Positions 16,994-27,110 of a stretch of DNA of 64,000 nt are shown one piece after another (position 1 is the first letter of the stretch; every line of letters begins with the position of its first letter). The notes beneath the pieces are model-generated. The model did not search any database and was not told the origin of the DNA. It saw only the letters and a program-made list of their open reading frames with translations. Origin of the DNA: an uncultured Legionella sp. (GTDB lineage: Bacteria; Pseudomonadota; Gammaproteobacteria; Legionellales; Legionellaceae); the NCBI GenBank assembly GCA_902168255.1, contig CABHON010000001.1:62001-126000 (forward strand), in the 5' to 3' direction. Made by a program: the position numbers and the translations under genes.

Positions 16994-18382
16994 ATGTCTT
17001 TTAATGCTCCTCTTGAAGTAGTCATCTTAGCCGCTGGTGATGGTAAACGTATGAAATCCAGTTTACCTAAAGTATTACATCCTATTGCAGCTAAACCTAT
17101 GTTAGCTCATATTATTGAAACAGCTTTAAGTTTAAATCCTAAACATGTTCATATTGTATGTGGTGCCCATACTGAACGGATTCAGAAAGAAATTGAGTCT
17201 TGGGTAAATACACCCATTCATTGGGTTTTTCAAGAAAAACCCTTAGGTACTGGACATGCGGTACAATGTGCATTAAACACTGTTGCGGGAGACAGTCAGG
17301 TATTAGTTTTGTTTGGTGATGTTCCTTTAATATCATCGGATACTTTATTACATCTCAGAAAAACAACAGACGATCATCAACTGGGTTTACTTTTAATTAA
17401 CATGTCTAACCCTTCTGGGTTTGGGCGAGTTGTCCGGGATGATGCTGGAAATATTTTAAGTATTGTGGAAGAAAAAGACGCGAATGAAACTCAGAAAAAG
17501 ATAACAGAAATTTTTTCAGGCATTCTTTTATCCACCGCAGCAGCCTTAACCACTTGGCTCAAAGAAGTCAAATGTGAAAATGCACAAAGTGAATATTATT
17601 TAACTGATATTGTCGATATGGCAGCGAGAGAAGGCTATTTCATCGCGAGTATTCATGCACCCCATCTATATGAAGTACAAGGGGTTAATAATCGCGTACA
17701 ATTGGCCTTGCTTGAACGTATTTATCAAGAAAATCGTGCTCAGGAGCTGTTGCTACAAGGCGTTCAAATCATGGATCCTCAACGCATAGATATTAGGGGT
17801 GAATTTGAATGTGGCGAAGATACAAGGATTGATATTAACGTTGTATTTGAAGGTAAAAATAGCATAGGTAAAAATTGTTATATTGGACCTGGTTGTCTTA
17901 TTAAGGATAGTACGCTTGCAGATAATGTGGTTATTCAGGCGCAATCTATCCTAGATGGCGCTAAAATTGAACCCGGAAGTGAGGTCGGGCCCTTTGCCCG
18001 CCTTCGTCCGGGAACTATATTAAAAGCGCATACCAAAGTCGGTAATTTTGTGGAAATAAAAAAAACTGAATTGGGTGCCTATAGTAAAGCAAATCATTTA
18101 AGTTATTTAGGTGACGCTATTATTGGTGAACACGTCAATATTGGAGCAGGAACAATTACTTGCAACTATGATGGGGTCAATAAACATCAAACCATTATAG
18201 AAGATGGCGCCTTTATTGGCTCGGATACACAATTAGTTGCACCCGTGCGTGTTGGAAAAAATGCTACCGTTGGCGCTGGCGCAACACTCCGAAAAGATGC
18301 GCCTGCCGAACAATTAACCTTAAATGAGGTAAGGCAAAAAACGTTAGCGGGATGGAAACGCCCTATGCGAAAGAAAGAATAA
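16994..18382 (+). CDS. glmU: Bifunctional GlmU (N-acetylglucosamine-1-phosphate uridyltransferase / glucosamine-1-phosphate acetyltransferase)
   Basis: Makes UDP-GlcNAc for peptidoglycan and LPS in two steps, with acetyl transfer in the C-terminal half and uridylyl transfer in the N-terminal half. The nucleotidyltransferase signature LAAGDGKRMKSSLPKVLHP is at the N-terminus, with GTGHAVQCA and the VLFGDVPL metal-site segment following. From about residue 250 the hexapeptide-repeat left-handed beta-helix begins, including the active-site stretch NFVEIKKTELG and GAGTITCNYDGVNKH. At 462 residues it is full length. It is followed by the 6S RNA gene, so glmU is probably monocistronic. Confidence 0.97.
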   Translation: MSFNAPLEVVILAAGDGKRMKSSLPKVLHPIAAKPMLAHIIETALSLNPKHVHIVCGAHTERIQKEIESWVNTPIHWVFQEKPLGTGHAVQCALNTVAGDSQVLVLFGDVPLISSDTLLHLRKTTDDHQLGLLLINMSNPSGFGRVVRDDAGNILSIVEEKDANETQKKITEIFSGILLSTAAALTTWLKEVKCENAQSEYYLTDIVDMAAREGYFIASIHAPHLYEVQGVNNRVQLALLERIYQENRAQELLLQGVQIMDPQRIDIRGEFECGEDTRIDINVVFEGKNSIGKNCYIGPGCLIKDSTLADNVVIQAQSILDGAKIEPGSEVGPFARLRPGTILKAHTKVGNFVEIKKTELGAYSKANHLSYLGDAIIGEHVNIGAGTITCNYDGVNKHQTIIEDGAFIGSDTQLVAPVRVGKNATVGAGATLRKDAPAEQLTLNEVRQKTLAGWKRPMRKKE

Positions 18383-18485
18383 ATTTTCGTATGCGATTTT
18401 TATTGAAAGATCAATAACTTAACCAATATTATTAATCAATTAATTTTATTTAATTAAAATTTAATGAATTTTTTTCAAAAAAAAG

Positions 18486-18513
18486 TTGCATATCTTAAAA
18501 AATAGAGTAAACT
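18486..18513 (+). promoter_or_regulatory. Promoter of 6S RNA
   Basis: TTGCAT (18486-18491) and TAAACT (18508-18513) with a 16-base spacer, placing the transcription start about 8-10 bases later, at or just before the closing stem of the 6S RNA. Confidence 0.6.
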
Positions 18514-18522
18514 ATAAAGCAA

Positions 18523-18678
18523 GCCTAGTAGATTATGTTTGGTTTCTTGAACCAATACTTTTTTACCGCGGGAATTACTTAGTTGGTTGTGTTGTGCACG
18601 CCTTATTTTTTAGGAAGCCTGATCAGCCACAACCGATTCCCACTTGAACCTCTCGGTTCAGAACCTGGTCTACTAGGC
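18523..18678 (+). ncRNA. ssrS: 6S RNA
   Basis: The ends pair perfectly over 10 bases (GCCTAGTAGA at 18523-18532 with TCTACTAGGC at 18669-18678). Inside is a second conserved region with further pairing, for example GTTGGTTGTG with CAGCCACAACC, and TTGAACC/GGTTCAGAACC elements next to a central bubble. This fits 6S RNA, which mimics an open promoter and sequesters sigma-70 RNA polymerase. Its position directly upstream of the 5-formyl-THF cyclo-ligase gene is the conserved gammaproteobacterial arrangement. At about 156 nt it is shorter than the 184 nt E. coli RNA. The exact ends are estimated. Confidence 0.85.
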
Positions 18679-18692
18679 ATTATCTTTTTTCT

Positions 18693-19274
18693 ATGCCTGA
18701 TAATTCTCAAAAAACACATCTTCGAACCCAATTACTGCAGCAACGCAACAATTTGTCACACCTGGAATTACAGCACACTGCTAATAAAATCACCCAACAA
18801 ATTGTCGCCTGGGATAAATTTAAATCAGCTCAACATATTGGCCTATATCACGCTTTTCGCAATGAAGTGAATTTACAAGCTCTGTGGATTATCGCTCATA
18901 ATTTAGGCAAAAAAACTTATTTCCCTGTTATTGACTCCCTGCGAAATAATAAAATAATGCAGTTTTTAGAAGCTACGCCCGATCAAGATTTACCCTTAAA
19001 TCACTTTAGAATTAAAGAGCCATTTCCCAACTCCCCTTCCATTGCGATTGAAAACATGGATTGTCTTTTTATTCCCCTCGTAGCATTTGATCAAAAAGGT
19101 TATCGCTTAGGCATGGGTCAAGGATATTATGATCGTGCACTAGCTAACTTACAGAATAAACCTTGTTGCGTTGGCATAGCTTATAGTTTTCAAGAAGTAG
19201 AAACCTTACCTCATGATTCTTGGGATGTGCCCCTTGATGTTATTGTAACAGAAAAAGAAATACGGTTTTTTTGA
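18693..19274 (+). CDS. ygfA: 5-formyltetrahydrofolate cyclo-ligase
   Basis: Converts 5-formyl-THF to 5,10-methenyl-THF using ATP, and so recycles a stored or inhibitory folate. Visible family motifs are the N-terminal RTQLLQQRNNL segment, the HAFRNEVNLQAL region and the C-terminal nucleotide/folate site FDQKGYRLGMGQGYYDRAL. The length of 193 residues is normal. The ATG is only 14 bases after the closing stem of 6S RNA, so the two are probably one primary transcript from which 6S is processed, as in other gammaproteobacteria. Confidence 0.93.
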   Translation: MPDNSQKTHLRTQLLQQRNNLSHLELQHTANKITQQIVAWDKFKSAQHIGLYHAFRNEVNLQALWIIAHNLGKKTYFPVIDSLRNNKIMQFLEATPDQDLPLNHFRIKEPFPNSPSIAIENMDCLFIPLVAFDQKGYRLGMGQGYYDRALANLQNKPCCVGIAYSFQEVETLPHDSWDVPLDVIVTEKEIRFF

Positions 19275-19390
19275 TTTTATACCCAAAGAAATCAAAATAA
19301 TCTTTTGATAAATTAACTCAAGTTTTGGCCTTCCCACCGCCCCGCCTGACATCGTTGCGTGGATAATAGTCGAACATTACTCGTTTTTTC

Positions 19391-22255
19391 TCAAAAAATG
19401 TGAGTAAATTGATGATGCGTCAATTTATCAGAAGAAGTGAAATTTTCTTTTGTGCTGTTAAAAATAAGTGCTTTTGAATTAGCATAAGTTGGTTCTTCTG
19501 TTATTTTTTTAGGAAAAACACTATTTGCGCTTTCTATTATTTCAGTTGCTCGCTTCTTGATTAATTCATCCGTAATCTGTTTTAGATATCCCTCAGCATT
19601 CTTTGTAATTGCTCCTTTATTTATTAAGACCTGCAAGACATTCAACAAACGTTCATTTGCTTCCGCAGGTAAGTTACCTCTCAACATATACAATACCGTA
19701 GTTACGGGTGAGACGGTGGCCCCCGGCCGTTCTTTAAAAAATTTAACCCCAATATTGTGAGACATGAGTAAATCCCAGGCTTTATCATTCATCCGCTGAA
19801 TAGCAAATACCAAGGGGTTTAAAGAGCTTTCATTACCGGGTCCTTGTTCACTCCAGTTTTCATTTTGTGACCCAAACTCCTCAAGCAAAAACTGTACCAT
19901 GTAGGCATTATCATAACCAGCAGCAATAACCAGTGAATAATATACATCTTCTATTTGGACTAATCCACGTGCCTTAGCCTGCCTGATAAATTCTTCGTTG
20001 TTAAATAGAGTAGCAAGATAAATAGGGGAAACACCTTCGTTAATATTTGAATGACTCCTGGAATCTTTAACAAGCGCTTTCGAAAAAGGAATATTTAGTT
20101 TTTCCATTAATTTAAATAAATTAATGGAAGAAAAAATGTCTGTTTTTCCTGTATAGGCTGAAAAAGAAATGACAAAATAAACCATTTTAATCAACTCAGG
20201 CTTATAACCCGGATCGTTTCCATCTTCCAATATTTTTTTTATTTCTTCATTAGGAAATTTCAATAGATCTAAAGCAATTAAAACATACTCCCCTAATATT
20301 GCATCCTGTGTCTCTTTGTAGCGTTCCGATTTTAAAGCATCTAAATATCTTTTTTTGGGGTGTGCTTCCGCAATATACGAACGACTCCGAGGGTTATCGA
20401 AATAAGGTAAGGCATAACTCCCTTTATTCGTTGTGTAAACACCACCGAGAGATGGTATGAAGCTAAACGGTCTTGCTTTAAATCCCAAGTTAATTAACTG
20501 TCGAACAAGCGCTCGATCACAACATTCTCTAATTGCATATTCCATCAATGGCTGGTCATAATATTCTAGTTGGCTGGAAATAATAGCCTCATTCTGACAT
20601 AACACCTTTAACTGATTTTCAGGTCTAGTTAAATCAAAATCGCCGGGATTTCCTTTTTCTCTGGTCATTTGCTCAATAACTAAAGCCAGATGTAATGTAG
20701 CGGTATTCAATGAAGTAGGTAACATTTCATTCGTTAAAAGTTTGAATAGCGCACTCACAGAACAACGTTCGGAACTGTAAAAAGCTTTAACAATTTCTTG
20801 CAAGCTTATATCATCGAATTTACATCCTGAATCCAACAATGCCTTTACTTCTTCTAAAATGCCCTTTTCAATGAGATGAATTAGTTTACGAGTATCAGGC
20901 AAAACAAAAATTTGTTGAAGATATGCTAATGGAAAATAGCTCATCAATATTTTTTCATCACCAAGCGGTGATGCAGAGCGATTTTGGAAAATGGTAGAAA
21001 GTTTTCTAGGTGTTTGAATGACCTCGCCGTACATATCTCCCCAAATATAAACCTCTCCCCTGCAATCACGGGCAATACCAATATTTTTATCATTAAAAAA
21101 TATTTCATTAATAGGGCTATCTGCTTTTTCTTTTAATTCTGTTGGTTTAAATCTGTCTTGATTATCAGACACCCCTAATTGATACTTGTCATTATGACCC
21201 CAAACAAATATTCTTCCATCATAACAAACTGCTACCCCATACTCATTACACAGGGAAAGGTATTCTACAGGTGCAATATCAATTAAAGCTGGACATGTAC
21301 TCCAGGAATCACTTGTTAGCCTCCCTAGTGTTCCATACATATTATCCCCCCACGTATACACTTTACCATTGCGTAATACAGCAGTGGAGCATTTACCGAG
21401 TGAAATATGGGAAATAGTGCTTCCCTCTTCTTCCACTAGAATGGGTAATATTACTTTGGTTGGAATAGATCTATCTTGACGATCTCCGAGACCTAGTTCG
21501 CCAGAATTATTTTGCCCCCACGTATAGAGATCACCTCGCTTAGTTAAAGCTGCAGCATGTGATTTACCTGCCGCAATTCTTATAACACACTGATCAAGAA
21601 AGGCATCAATTTTATTGGGTTTATTAATAGACTCTCCCTTACTATCAAACCCCAGCTGTCCAAAGTAATTTCGTCCCCAAGCCCATACGTCTCCATTCTG
21701 GAGTGCTAATACATAACCATCTCCAAAAACAATGGAAGTTAAATCATTGGCATTTAAGGCAGTAACACACACCGGAGAAGGCGCATTTTCATCACTTGCA
21801 TAATCAATACCTAACTGTCCATTATTGTTATACCCCCATGCATACACCTTACCACTTTTACATAACGCGAATACAAAGCCGAGTCCGGCACGCAAACGAA
21901 AGACTTTTTCCTCTGCAGGCAAAGCAACTGCGGTGGGTTTTTCACGGTTTTTAAAATCACCCACTCCCAGTTGCCCAACAGAATTACTGCCCCAAGCATA
22001 CACATTACCGCTTTCACATAGCACTAAGGTATACTTATTATTTCCAACAAGTATCTGAATGATTATTTCACCATCAGGCAAAGCAACTACTGTTGGCTCA
22101 GTACGGGCCTCAAAATCTCCAACTCCCAACTGACCATAGTCATTATCACCATAAGCCACTAGCATATCTTCCTTATTCACCGCGTACTGATGTTTAAGAG
22201 GCATAGCAGCAATGGTTTCAAGATCAGATAAAATAATGGGATAACAGTTTGGCAT
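19391..22255 (-). CDS. Large RCC1-repeat protein with helical C-terminal half, probable effector
   Basis: A 954-residue protein in two parts. Residues of about 30-430 contain seven to eight RCC1 repeats, each with a core like VYAWGSNSVGQLGVGD, enough for one complete seven-bladed propeller. Residues of about 440-950 hold helical, ankyrin-like units (for example VSPIYLATLFNNEEFIRQAK, NPLVFAIQRMNDKAWDLLMS, LLNVLQVLINKGAITKNAEG) plus an SSFIAEA-like basic stretch. RCC1 is a eukaryotic Ran-GEF fold, and Legionella effectors such as LegG1/PieG use it. There is no Sec signal. Type IV secretion into the host is inferred from the fold and the presence of icmO/icmP. It is a lone gene, with no operon partner. 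Confidence 0.85.
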   Translation of the reverse strand: MPNCYPIILSDLETIAAMPLKHQYAVNKEDMLVAYGDNDYGQLGVGDFEARTEPTVVALPDGEIIIQILVGNNKYTLVLCESGNVYAWGSNSVGQLGVGDFKNREKPTAVALPAEEKVFRLRAGLGFVFALCKSGKVYAWGYNNNGQLGIDYASDENAPSPVCVTALNANDLTSIVFGDGYVLALQNGDVWAWGRNYFGQLGFDSKGESINKPNKIDAFLDQCVIRIAAGKSHAAALTKRGDLYTWGQNNSGELGLGDRQDRSIPTKVILPILVEEEGSTISHISLGKCSTAVLRNGKVYTWGDNMYGTLGRLTSDSWSTCPALIDIAPVEYLSLCNEYGVAVCYDGRIFVWGHNDKYQLGVSDNQDRFKPTELKEKADSPINEIFFNDKNIGIARDCRGEVYIWGDMYGEVIQTPRKLSTIFQNRSASPLGDEKILMSYFPLAYLQQIFVLPDTRKLIHLIEKGILEEVKALLDSGCKFDDISLQEIVKAFYSSERCSVSALFKLLTNEMLPTSLNTATLHLALVIEQMTREKGNPGDFDLTRPENQLKVLCQNEAIISSQLEYYDQPLMEYAIRECCDRALVRQLINLGFKARPFSFIPSLGGVYTTNKGSYALPYFDNPRSRSYIAEAHPKKRYLDALKSERYKETQDAILGEYVLIALDLLKFPNEEIKKILEDGNDPGYKPELIKMVYFVISFSAYTGKTDIFSSINLFKLMEKLNIPFSKALVKDSRSHSNINEGVSPIYLATLFNNEEFIRQAKARGLVQIEDVYYSLVIAAGYDNAYMVQFLLEEFGSQNENWSEQGPGNESSLNPLVFAIQRMNDKAWDLLMSHNIGVKFFKERPGATVSPVTTVLYMLRGNLPAEANERLLNVLQVLINKGAITKNAEGYLKQITDELIKKRATEIIESANSVFPKKITEEPTYANSKALIFNSTKENFTSSDKLTHHQFTHIF

Positions 22256-22467
22256 ATGTCATGTATTAAGAGCGATGTCTTAACAGATTCTAGTATATTT
22301 ATCTTAAGATAAAATTAGATCAGACATGTAGGTATTTATATACCGGTCGAATCCACAACACCAGATTTCATTAGTGAAACGTCATAGCAAATGAATCCAA
22401 TTCAGAAAAGTGCCCAGTTTTCCAGATAAGTTATTGCTGTAGGGCAAATAACATTCGCCCCCACAGA

Positions 22468-23883
22468 TCAATTATTCAACCACTTTTTAAGCAAAGGCAC
22501 ACAGGCAAAGCAAACAGCAGATACAATCAACCCAACCCAAACATAACTTTGGAAAGCGTGTTGAAAAATCACATTTAAGGAACCTAAATCAGTAACTCCT
22601 TCAGGAACGCTGGCATAAGTGGCTAATAGTCCGCTGAGCTTTCCACCAAATCCCGTTGCCATGAAAAAACCTCCCATCATTAAACTAGTGTGCTCTTTAG
22701 GAGAATATTGCGTTACCATTGAAAGTCCAATAGGTGAAACTAACATTTCCCCCAATGTAACCACTAAATAAAATAATATCATCCATATCATGGACAACAT
22801 GATTGGTGCACTAGAAATACTCCAGGCTAATATTTGCATTGCTATTGCTAATGCTAAAATACCACTTGCAAATTTAGCCGGTACAGAAAATCTCACTTTT
22901 TCCATACTCCATACTTTAGCTAATACTGGTCCCAGAATTAAGATGAAAAGACTTTCTAAGCCGACAAAAACCGGTGTCGGGATAACATTTCCCCACAATG
23001 TACGATCAACGGCTCGATCAACAAACACGTTTACCGCAAAAAACATTTCAAAGAATAAGCCCCAGAAAACCGTACTAAAAATAAATAAGCTTAATACCGC
23101 TAACAACCGTCCACGTATCACTTTTTCTGATTTCATCGCCAAGGTAATAACATATCCACAAAATAACAAACCAAAGACATATAACACATAGCTGCCTAAA
23201 TTAGCTGATGTCAGAGCAAAATAAATTACGGTTACAGCCAGTATCAACCATAAGAAAAAACTCGGTCTTTGTCTTAAAAACGCCGGTAAAGAAGAGACAT
23301 GTTTAATAGGAGGAAAGCCTTTATCTTCAAAATAACGGTATCCCCATCGAAATACACACACCCCAATAACTAATGCTAAACTTGAAGCAGCGAAGGAAGC
23401 GCCCCAACCAGCCCATTGCTTAATATAACCCGTACTGAATGTTGCTAATAGCACGCCAATATTAATTCCCACATAAAACAACGTAAATCCGGCTTCCCGA
23501 CGATTATCATTCGGTTGATAAAACTGTCCCAAAAAGCTGGAAATATTAGGCTTAAGCAAACTATTACCAATCACAACTAAAGAAAGCCCCATAAACAAAG
23601 TATGCTTTTGAAGTGCGAGAATGGCATACCCTACACAAAGTAAAAAGCCTCCTATTAACACGGCAAAACGATTCCCTAAAAATCGATCGGCTGCCCATCC
23701 ACCAATCACAGGCATCATGTACAACAAGGCGGTGAATTGGCCTAACACTATATACGAATCCATGTCAGAAAAAGACATCTTTTCAATTAAATAAAAAACC
23801 AATATGGACTGCATAGCATACAAACCAAATCGCTCCCACATTTCGGTGAGAAAACATACTCTCAATGCTTTTGGTTGATTCAT
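22468..23883 (-). CDS. Proton-dependent oligopeptide transporter (POT/PTR2 family)
   Basis: A 471-residue inner-membrane symporter for di- and tripeptides. The N-terminal signature TEMWERFGLYAMQSILVFYL corresponds to the ExxERFxYY proton-coupling motif of the family, here with LYAM instead of the usual YY. The second conserved region (FTLFYVGINIGVLLA, the PTR2 signature) and about 14 hydrophobic helices are visible. Relatives in this group are DtpA/B and Legionella POT proteins. It lies 5 bases after the putA stop in the same direction, so it is probably co-transcribed, which is sensible because peptides deliver proline and other amino acids. Confidence 0.9.
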   Translation of the reverse strand: MNQPKALRVCFLTEMWERFGLYAMQSILVFYLIEKMSFSDMDSYIVLGQFTALLYMMPVIGGWAADRFLGNRFAVLIGGFLLCVGYAILALQKHTLFMGLSLVVIGNSLLKPNISSFLGQFYQPNDNRREAGFTLFYVGINIGVLLATFSTGYIKQWAGWGASFAASSLALVIGVCVFRWGYRYFEDKGFPPIKHVSSLPAFLRQRPSFFLWLILAVTVIYFALTSANLGSYVLYVFGLLFCGYVITLAMKSEKVIRGRLLAVLSLFIFSTVFWGLFFEMFFAVNVFVDRAVDRTLWGNVIPTPVFVGLESLFILILGPVLAKVWSMEKVRFSVPAKFASGILALAIAMQILAWSISSAPIMLSMIWMILFYLVVTLGEMLVSPIGLSMVTQYSPKEHTSLMMGGFFMATGFGGKLSGLLATYASVPEGVTDLGSLNVIFQHAFQSYVWVGLIVSAVCFACVPLLKKWLNN

Positions 23884-23888
23884 GGTGT

Positions 23889-26800
23889 TTATCCTTCTTC
23901 GTTGTTAGTAGACATTAATAAGGCGTTGCCGCCAGCTGCTGTGGTATTAATTGTAAGTGTACGTTCCCCACATAAACGTTGTAAATAATGAGGCCCGCCT
24001 GCTTTAGGTCCAGTACCGGATAGTCCTTCTCCGCCAAATGGCTGCAGTCCAACTACTGCACCAATCATACTACGGTTGACATAACAGTTACCCACTTTCA
24101 CTTGAGATTGAATATAATTGATCGTATTGCTAATTCGACTGTGAATGCCAAGTGTAAGACCATATCCGGATTGGTTAATGCTATTAATTACTTCTGAAAG
24201 ATTTTGTCGTTTGTAGCGTATCACATGGAGTATTGGACCGAAAACTTCTCGCTTTAACTCGCTTAAATCATTAATGGCAAAAGCACAAGGAGCTACAAAA
24301 TACCCATCCTCGTTTAAGCACTTTTTCAATACCACTTCAGTAATCAATGTGGCAGAGCTTTTCATTTTATTTTTATGTTGAATTAACATATCTTGTGCAT
24401 CTTTATCGATAACGGGGCCAATATCTGTGTCAAGAAGCATAGGATCGCCTATTTTTAACTCGCGCATTGCACCATCTAATAAACGCATAAGAGAATCAAA
24501 TACTTCATCTTGGACAAATAGTACTCGTAATGCCGAACATCGCTGACCCGCACTTCCAAAAGCAGAAATCATTACATCTTGGGTTACTTGCTCCAGCAAT
24601 GCTGTTGAATCGACAATCATGGCATTCAATCCGCCAGTTTCTGCCACAAAAGGAACAATAGGCCCAGGACGATGCGCTAACGTTTGCGCGATGCTTTTAG
24701 CCGTTTCTGTGGAACCCGTAAATAATACTCCTTGAATACGAACATCAGCCGTTAATTTAGGTCCAATGACGGCACCATCACCCGGCAATAAATGTACGAC
24801 ATCTTTTGGGATACCTGCATCATATAATAGTTGAATAGCCCTTGCCGCAATTAATGGCGTTTGCTCCGCTGGTTTAGCAATAACCGTATTTCCTGCCGCC
24901 AAACACGCTGTAACCTGGCCTAGAAATATGGCTAATGGAAAATTCCAGGGACTAATGCACAACATCACGCCCCGCCCATGCAGTGAAAGTGTATTACTTT
25001 CCCCAGTGTAGCCGTTAAACACAATTGGCTCAGCTAATTGTGTTTCTGCTAGGTGAGCATAATAACGACAAAAATCTACCGCTTCCCTTACTTCTCCGAT
25101 AGCATCAGAAATAGTTTTTCCTGCTTCTAAAATGGCTAATGCCATAAATTCACTTTGGTTTTCTTCTAAAAGGTCAGCTGCTTTGCGCAAACAATTAGCT
25201 CGAGAGATAGCACCTAGCTTATTCCATGCATCATAAGCTTTCTGTGCCGAATCTATCGCTCTTTCAATATGTATATCATCGCTTAAGTAAACTCTTCCCA
25301 CTTCTCGTTCTGTGCAACTGGGTGAAGAAAGTGTTTGAGATAATAAAGATTCTGCGGTTCCTCCCGACGGAAAAGCTTCCCAAGAATGATTTTCCCAGCT
25401 ATCAAGTTCTTTTTTTAACTGCTTCAATGCATTCCAGTCGGATAGATCTATGCCTTTAGAATTGGAACGCTCCGGTGAAAAAATATCAAGAGGCAATGCA
25501 ATCTTTCGCGGCACATCCCATAAACGTTTAGTTTTTTCTACTGGAGACTGAACCAACGTTCCTATGGCTTGATCCGCATGAGCAATTTGATTCACAAAAG
25601 AAGAATTGGCACCATTTTCCAGTAACCGTCTTACTAAATAAGGCAATAAGTCTTTATGTGATCCCACAGGTGCATAAATTCGGCAAGGAATATTTAACTT
25701 ATCAGCAGGCACTATTTGCTCATATAACTCTTTTCCCATACCATGCAAGCATTGAAATTCAAAATCAAAAGCACCTTCAGCTTGAGCAGCCTTAACATTT
25801 TCTAAGACAAAAGCTGCAGTATAAGCATTATGTGTAGCAAAGGCAGGAAAAATACATTCACGGTAACTAAGTAGTTTTTTAACACACGCTTGATAGGATA
25901 CATCGGTATGACATCGCCGGGTAAATACGGGAAATTCTTTTAAGCCTAATATTTGAGCTTGCTTTATTTCAGCATCCCAATAAGCACCTTTTATGAGCCG
26001 AACCATCATACGGCGCCCGCCACGTTTTGCCAAATCAGCAACCCAATCTAACACATAACTTGCTCGTTTTTGATAAGCTTGCACGGCCAAACCAAAACCA
26101 TTCCATCCTTCTAATGCTTTATCTAAAAACACCATTTCAATAATATCTAAGGAAATATCTAAGCGATCGGCTTCTTCTGCATCAACCGTAAGCGCACAAT
26201 TGGCTTTTTTGGCCTCTTTAGCTAATTCCAAAAGACGCGGGGCAAGTTCGCTTAATACTCTTTCTCGTTTACTTAATTCATAGCGTGGATGTAATGCCGA
26301 TAATTTAATGGAAATACTTGGTCCTTTTATTGGTCCAAGATTTTTGGATACAGTACCCACAGCACGAATGGCTTGTATATAAGCTTCTTGATAACGTAGG
26401 GCATCTTCTTCTGTTCGTGCGGCTTCTCCTAGCATATCATAGGAATAACGATAACCGATTTGCTCATGTGTTTCCGCTCGTTTTAATGCTTCGTCGATGG
26501 TTTCACCCATTACAAACTGCTTGCCCATAATACGCATAGCATGTTCCACGGAACGACGAATAACTGGTTCACTGCTTCGGCTAAAAAAACTTTTTAGAGA
26601 GTGCCAAAGACCTGCTTCCTCCTGGGAATTCATTTGTAAGAAATGCCCTGTCAGCATTAATCCCCACGTCGCGGCATTCACAAAAAATGAACCACTTTTC
26701 CCCAAATGGGCTTTCCAATCGGGAGAAGTTAATTTATCCCGTATTAATAATTCTATCGTTTCTTTATCGGGTACACGAAGTAATGCTTCTGCAAGGCACA

Positions 26801-27050
26801 TTAAGGCAATACCCTCTTCGCTTGATAATGCATATAACGATAGGAAAGCATCCACACCATGACTATTTAAACGTTGTTTTCTTATTTCTGTTATCCATTC
26901 AGAAGCTTGTTTTTCTACCTGCTTTTCACTTTCTTCATCTAATTGTGCTTCGGGTAATAAATGCTCAAGGCAGATTTTTTCTTCCAAACGATAAGAATCT
27001 AAAATTGCCTGACGTTTATTATCTAATTGGGGAAACGAAGAACAAAGCAT
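23889..27050 (-). CDS. putA: Bifunctional proline dehydrogenase / L-glutamate gamma-semialdehyde dehydrogenase
   Basis: Oxidises proline to glutamate in two steps. The FAD-dependent proline dehydrogenase barrel spans about residues 150-480 (SIKLSALHPRYE, RLIKGAYWDAEIKQ, the FAD-site-like FTRRCHTDVSYQACV). The aldehyde dehydrogenase domain spans about 560-1030, with glutamate in FVAETGGLNAMI and the catalytic Cys in SAGQRCSALRVL. It has no N-terminal ribbon-helix-helix repressor domain, so it is the short, non-regulatory type of PutA. The frame is open to 27077, but I choose the ATG at 27050: AGAGG lies 5 bases upstream and the protein has 1053 residues. A terminator hairpin lies just upstream, see 27111-27203. 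Confidence 0.95.
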   Translation of the reverse strand: MLCSSFPQLDNKRQAILDSYRLEEKICLEHLLPEAQLDEESEKQVEKQASEWITEIRKQRLNSHGVDAFLSLYALSSEEGIALMCLAEALLRVPDKETIELLIRDKLTSPDWKAHLGKSGSFFVNAATWGLMLTGHFLQMNSQEEAGLWHSLKSFFSRSSEPVIRRSVEHAMRIMGKQFVMGETIDEALKRAETHEQIGYRYSYDMLGEAARTEEDALRYQEAYIQAIRAVGTVSKNLGPIKGPSISIKLSALHPRYELSKRERVLSELAPRLLELAKEAKKANCALTVDAEEADRLDISLDIIEMVFLDKALEGWNGFGLAVQAYQKRASYVLDWVADLAKRGGRRMMVRLIKGAYWDAEIKQAQILGLKEFPVFTRRCHTDVSYQACVKKLLSYRECIFPAFATHNAYTAAFVLENVKAAQAEGAFDFEFQCLHGMGKELYEQIVPADKLNIPCRIYAPVGSHKDLLPYLVRRLLENGANSSFVNQIAHADQAIGTLVQSPVEKTKRLWDVPRKIALPLDIFSPERSNSKGIDLSDWNALKQLKKELDSWENHSWEAFPSGGTAESLLSQTLSSPSCTEREVGRVYLSDDIHIERAIDSAQKAYDAWNKLGAISRANCLRKAADLLEENQSEFMALAILEAGKTISDAIGEVREAVDFCRYYAHLAETQLAEPIVFNGYTGESNTLSLHGRGVMLCISPWNFPLAIFLGQVTACLAAGNTVIAKPAEQTPLIAARAIQLLYDAGIPKDVVHLLPGDGAVIGPKLTADVRIQGVLFTGSTETAKSIAQTLAHRPGPIVPFVAETGGLNAMIVDSTALLEQVTQDVMISAFGSAGQRCSALRVLFVQDEVFDSLMRLLDGAMRELKIGDPMLLDTDIGPVIDKDAQDMLIQHKNKMKSSATLITEVVLKKCLNEDGYFVAPCAFAINDLSELKREVFGPILHVIRYKRQNLSEVINSINQSGYGLTLGIHSRISNTINYIQSQVKVGNCYVNRSMIGAVVGLQPFGGEGLSGTGPKAGGPHYLQRLCGERTLTINTTAAGGNALLMSTNNEEG

Positions 27051-27110
27051 AAAAACCTCTTTGTGGTAAAAACTCAAAAAAGCAAATGAGTATACCCAAA
27101 GTTATATAAC

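Noticed and set aside
18583-18870. Open frame across 6S RNA and the ygfA start
   Set aside because: It lies within the structured RNA and overlaps ygfA in another frame without an SD.
22256-22330. Palindrome TATCTTAAGATA upstream of the RCC1 gene as a regulatory box
   Set aside because: It is a short palindrome in AT-rich DNA with no second site and no known regulator match.
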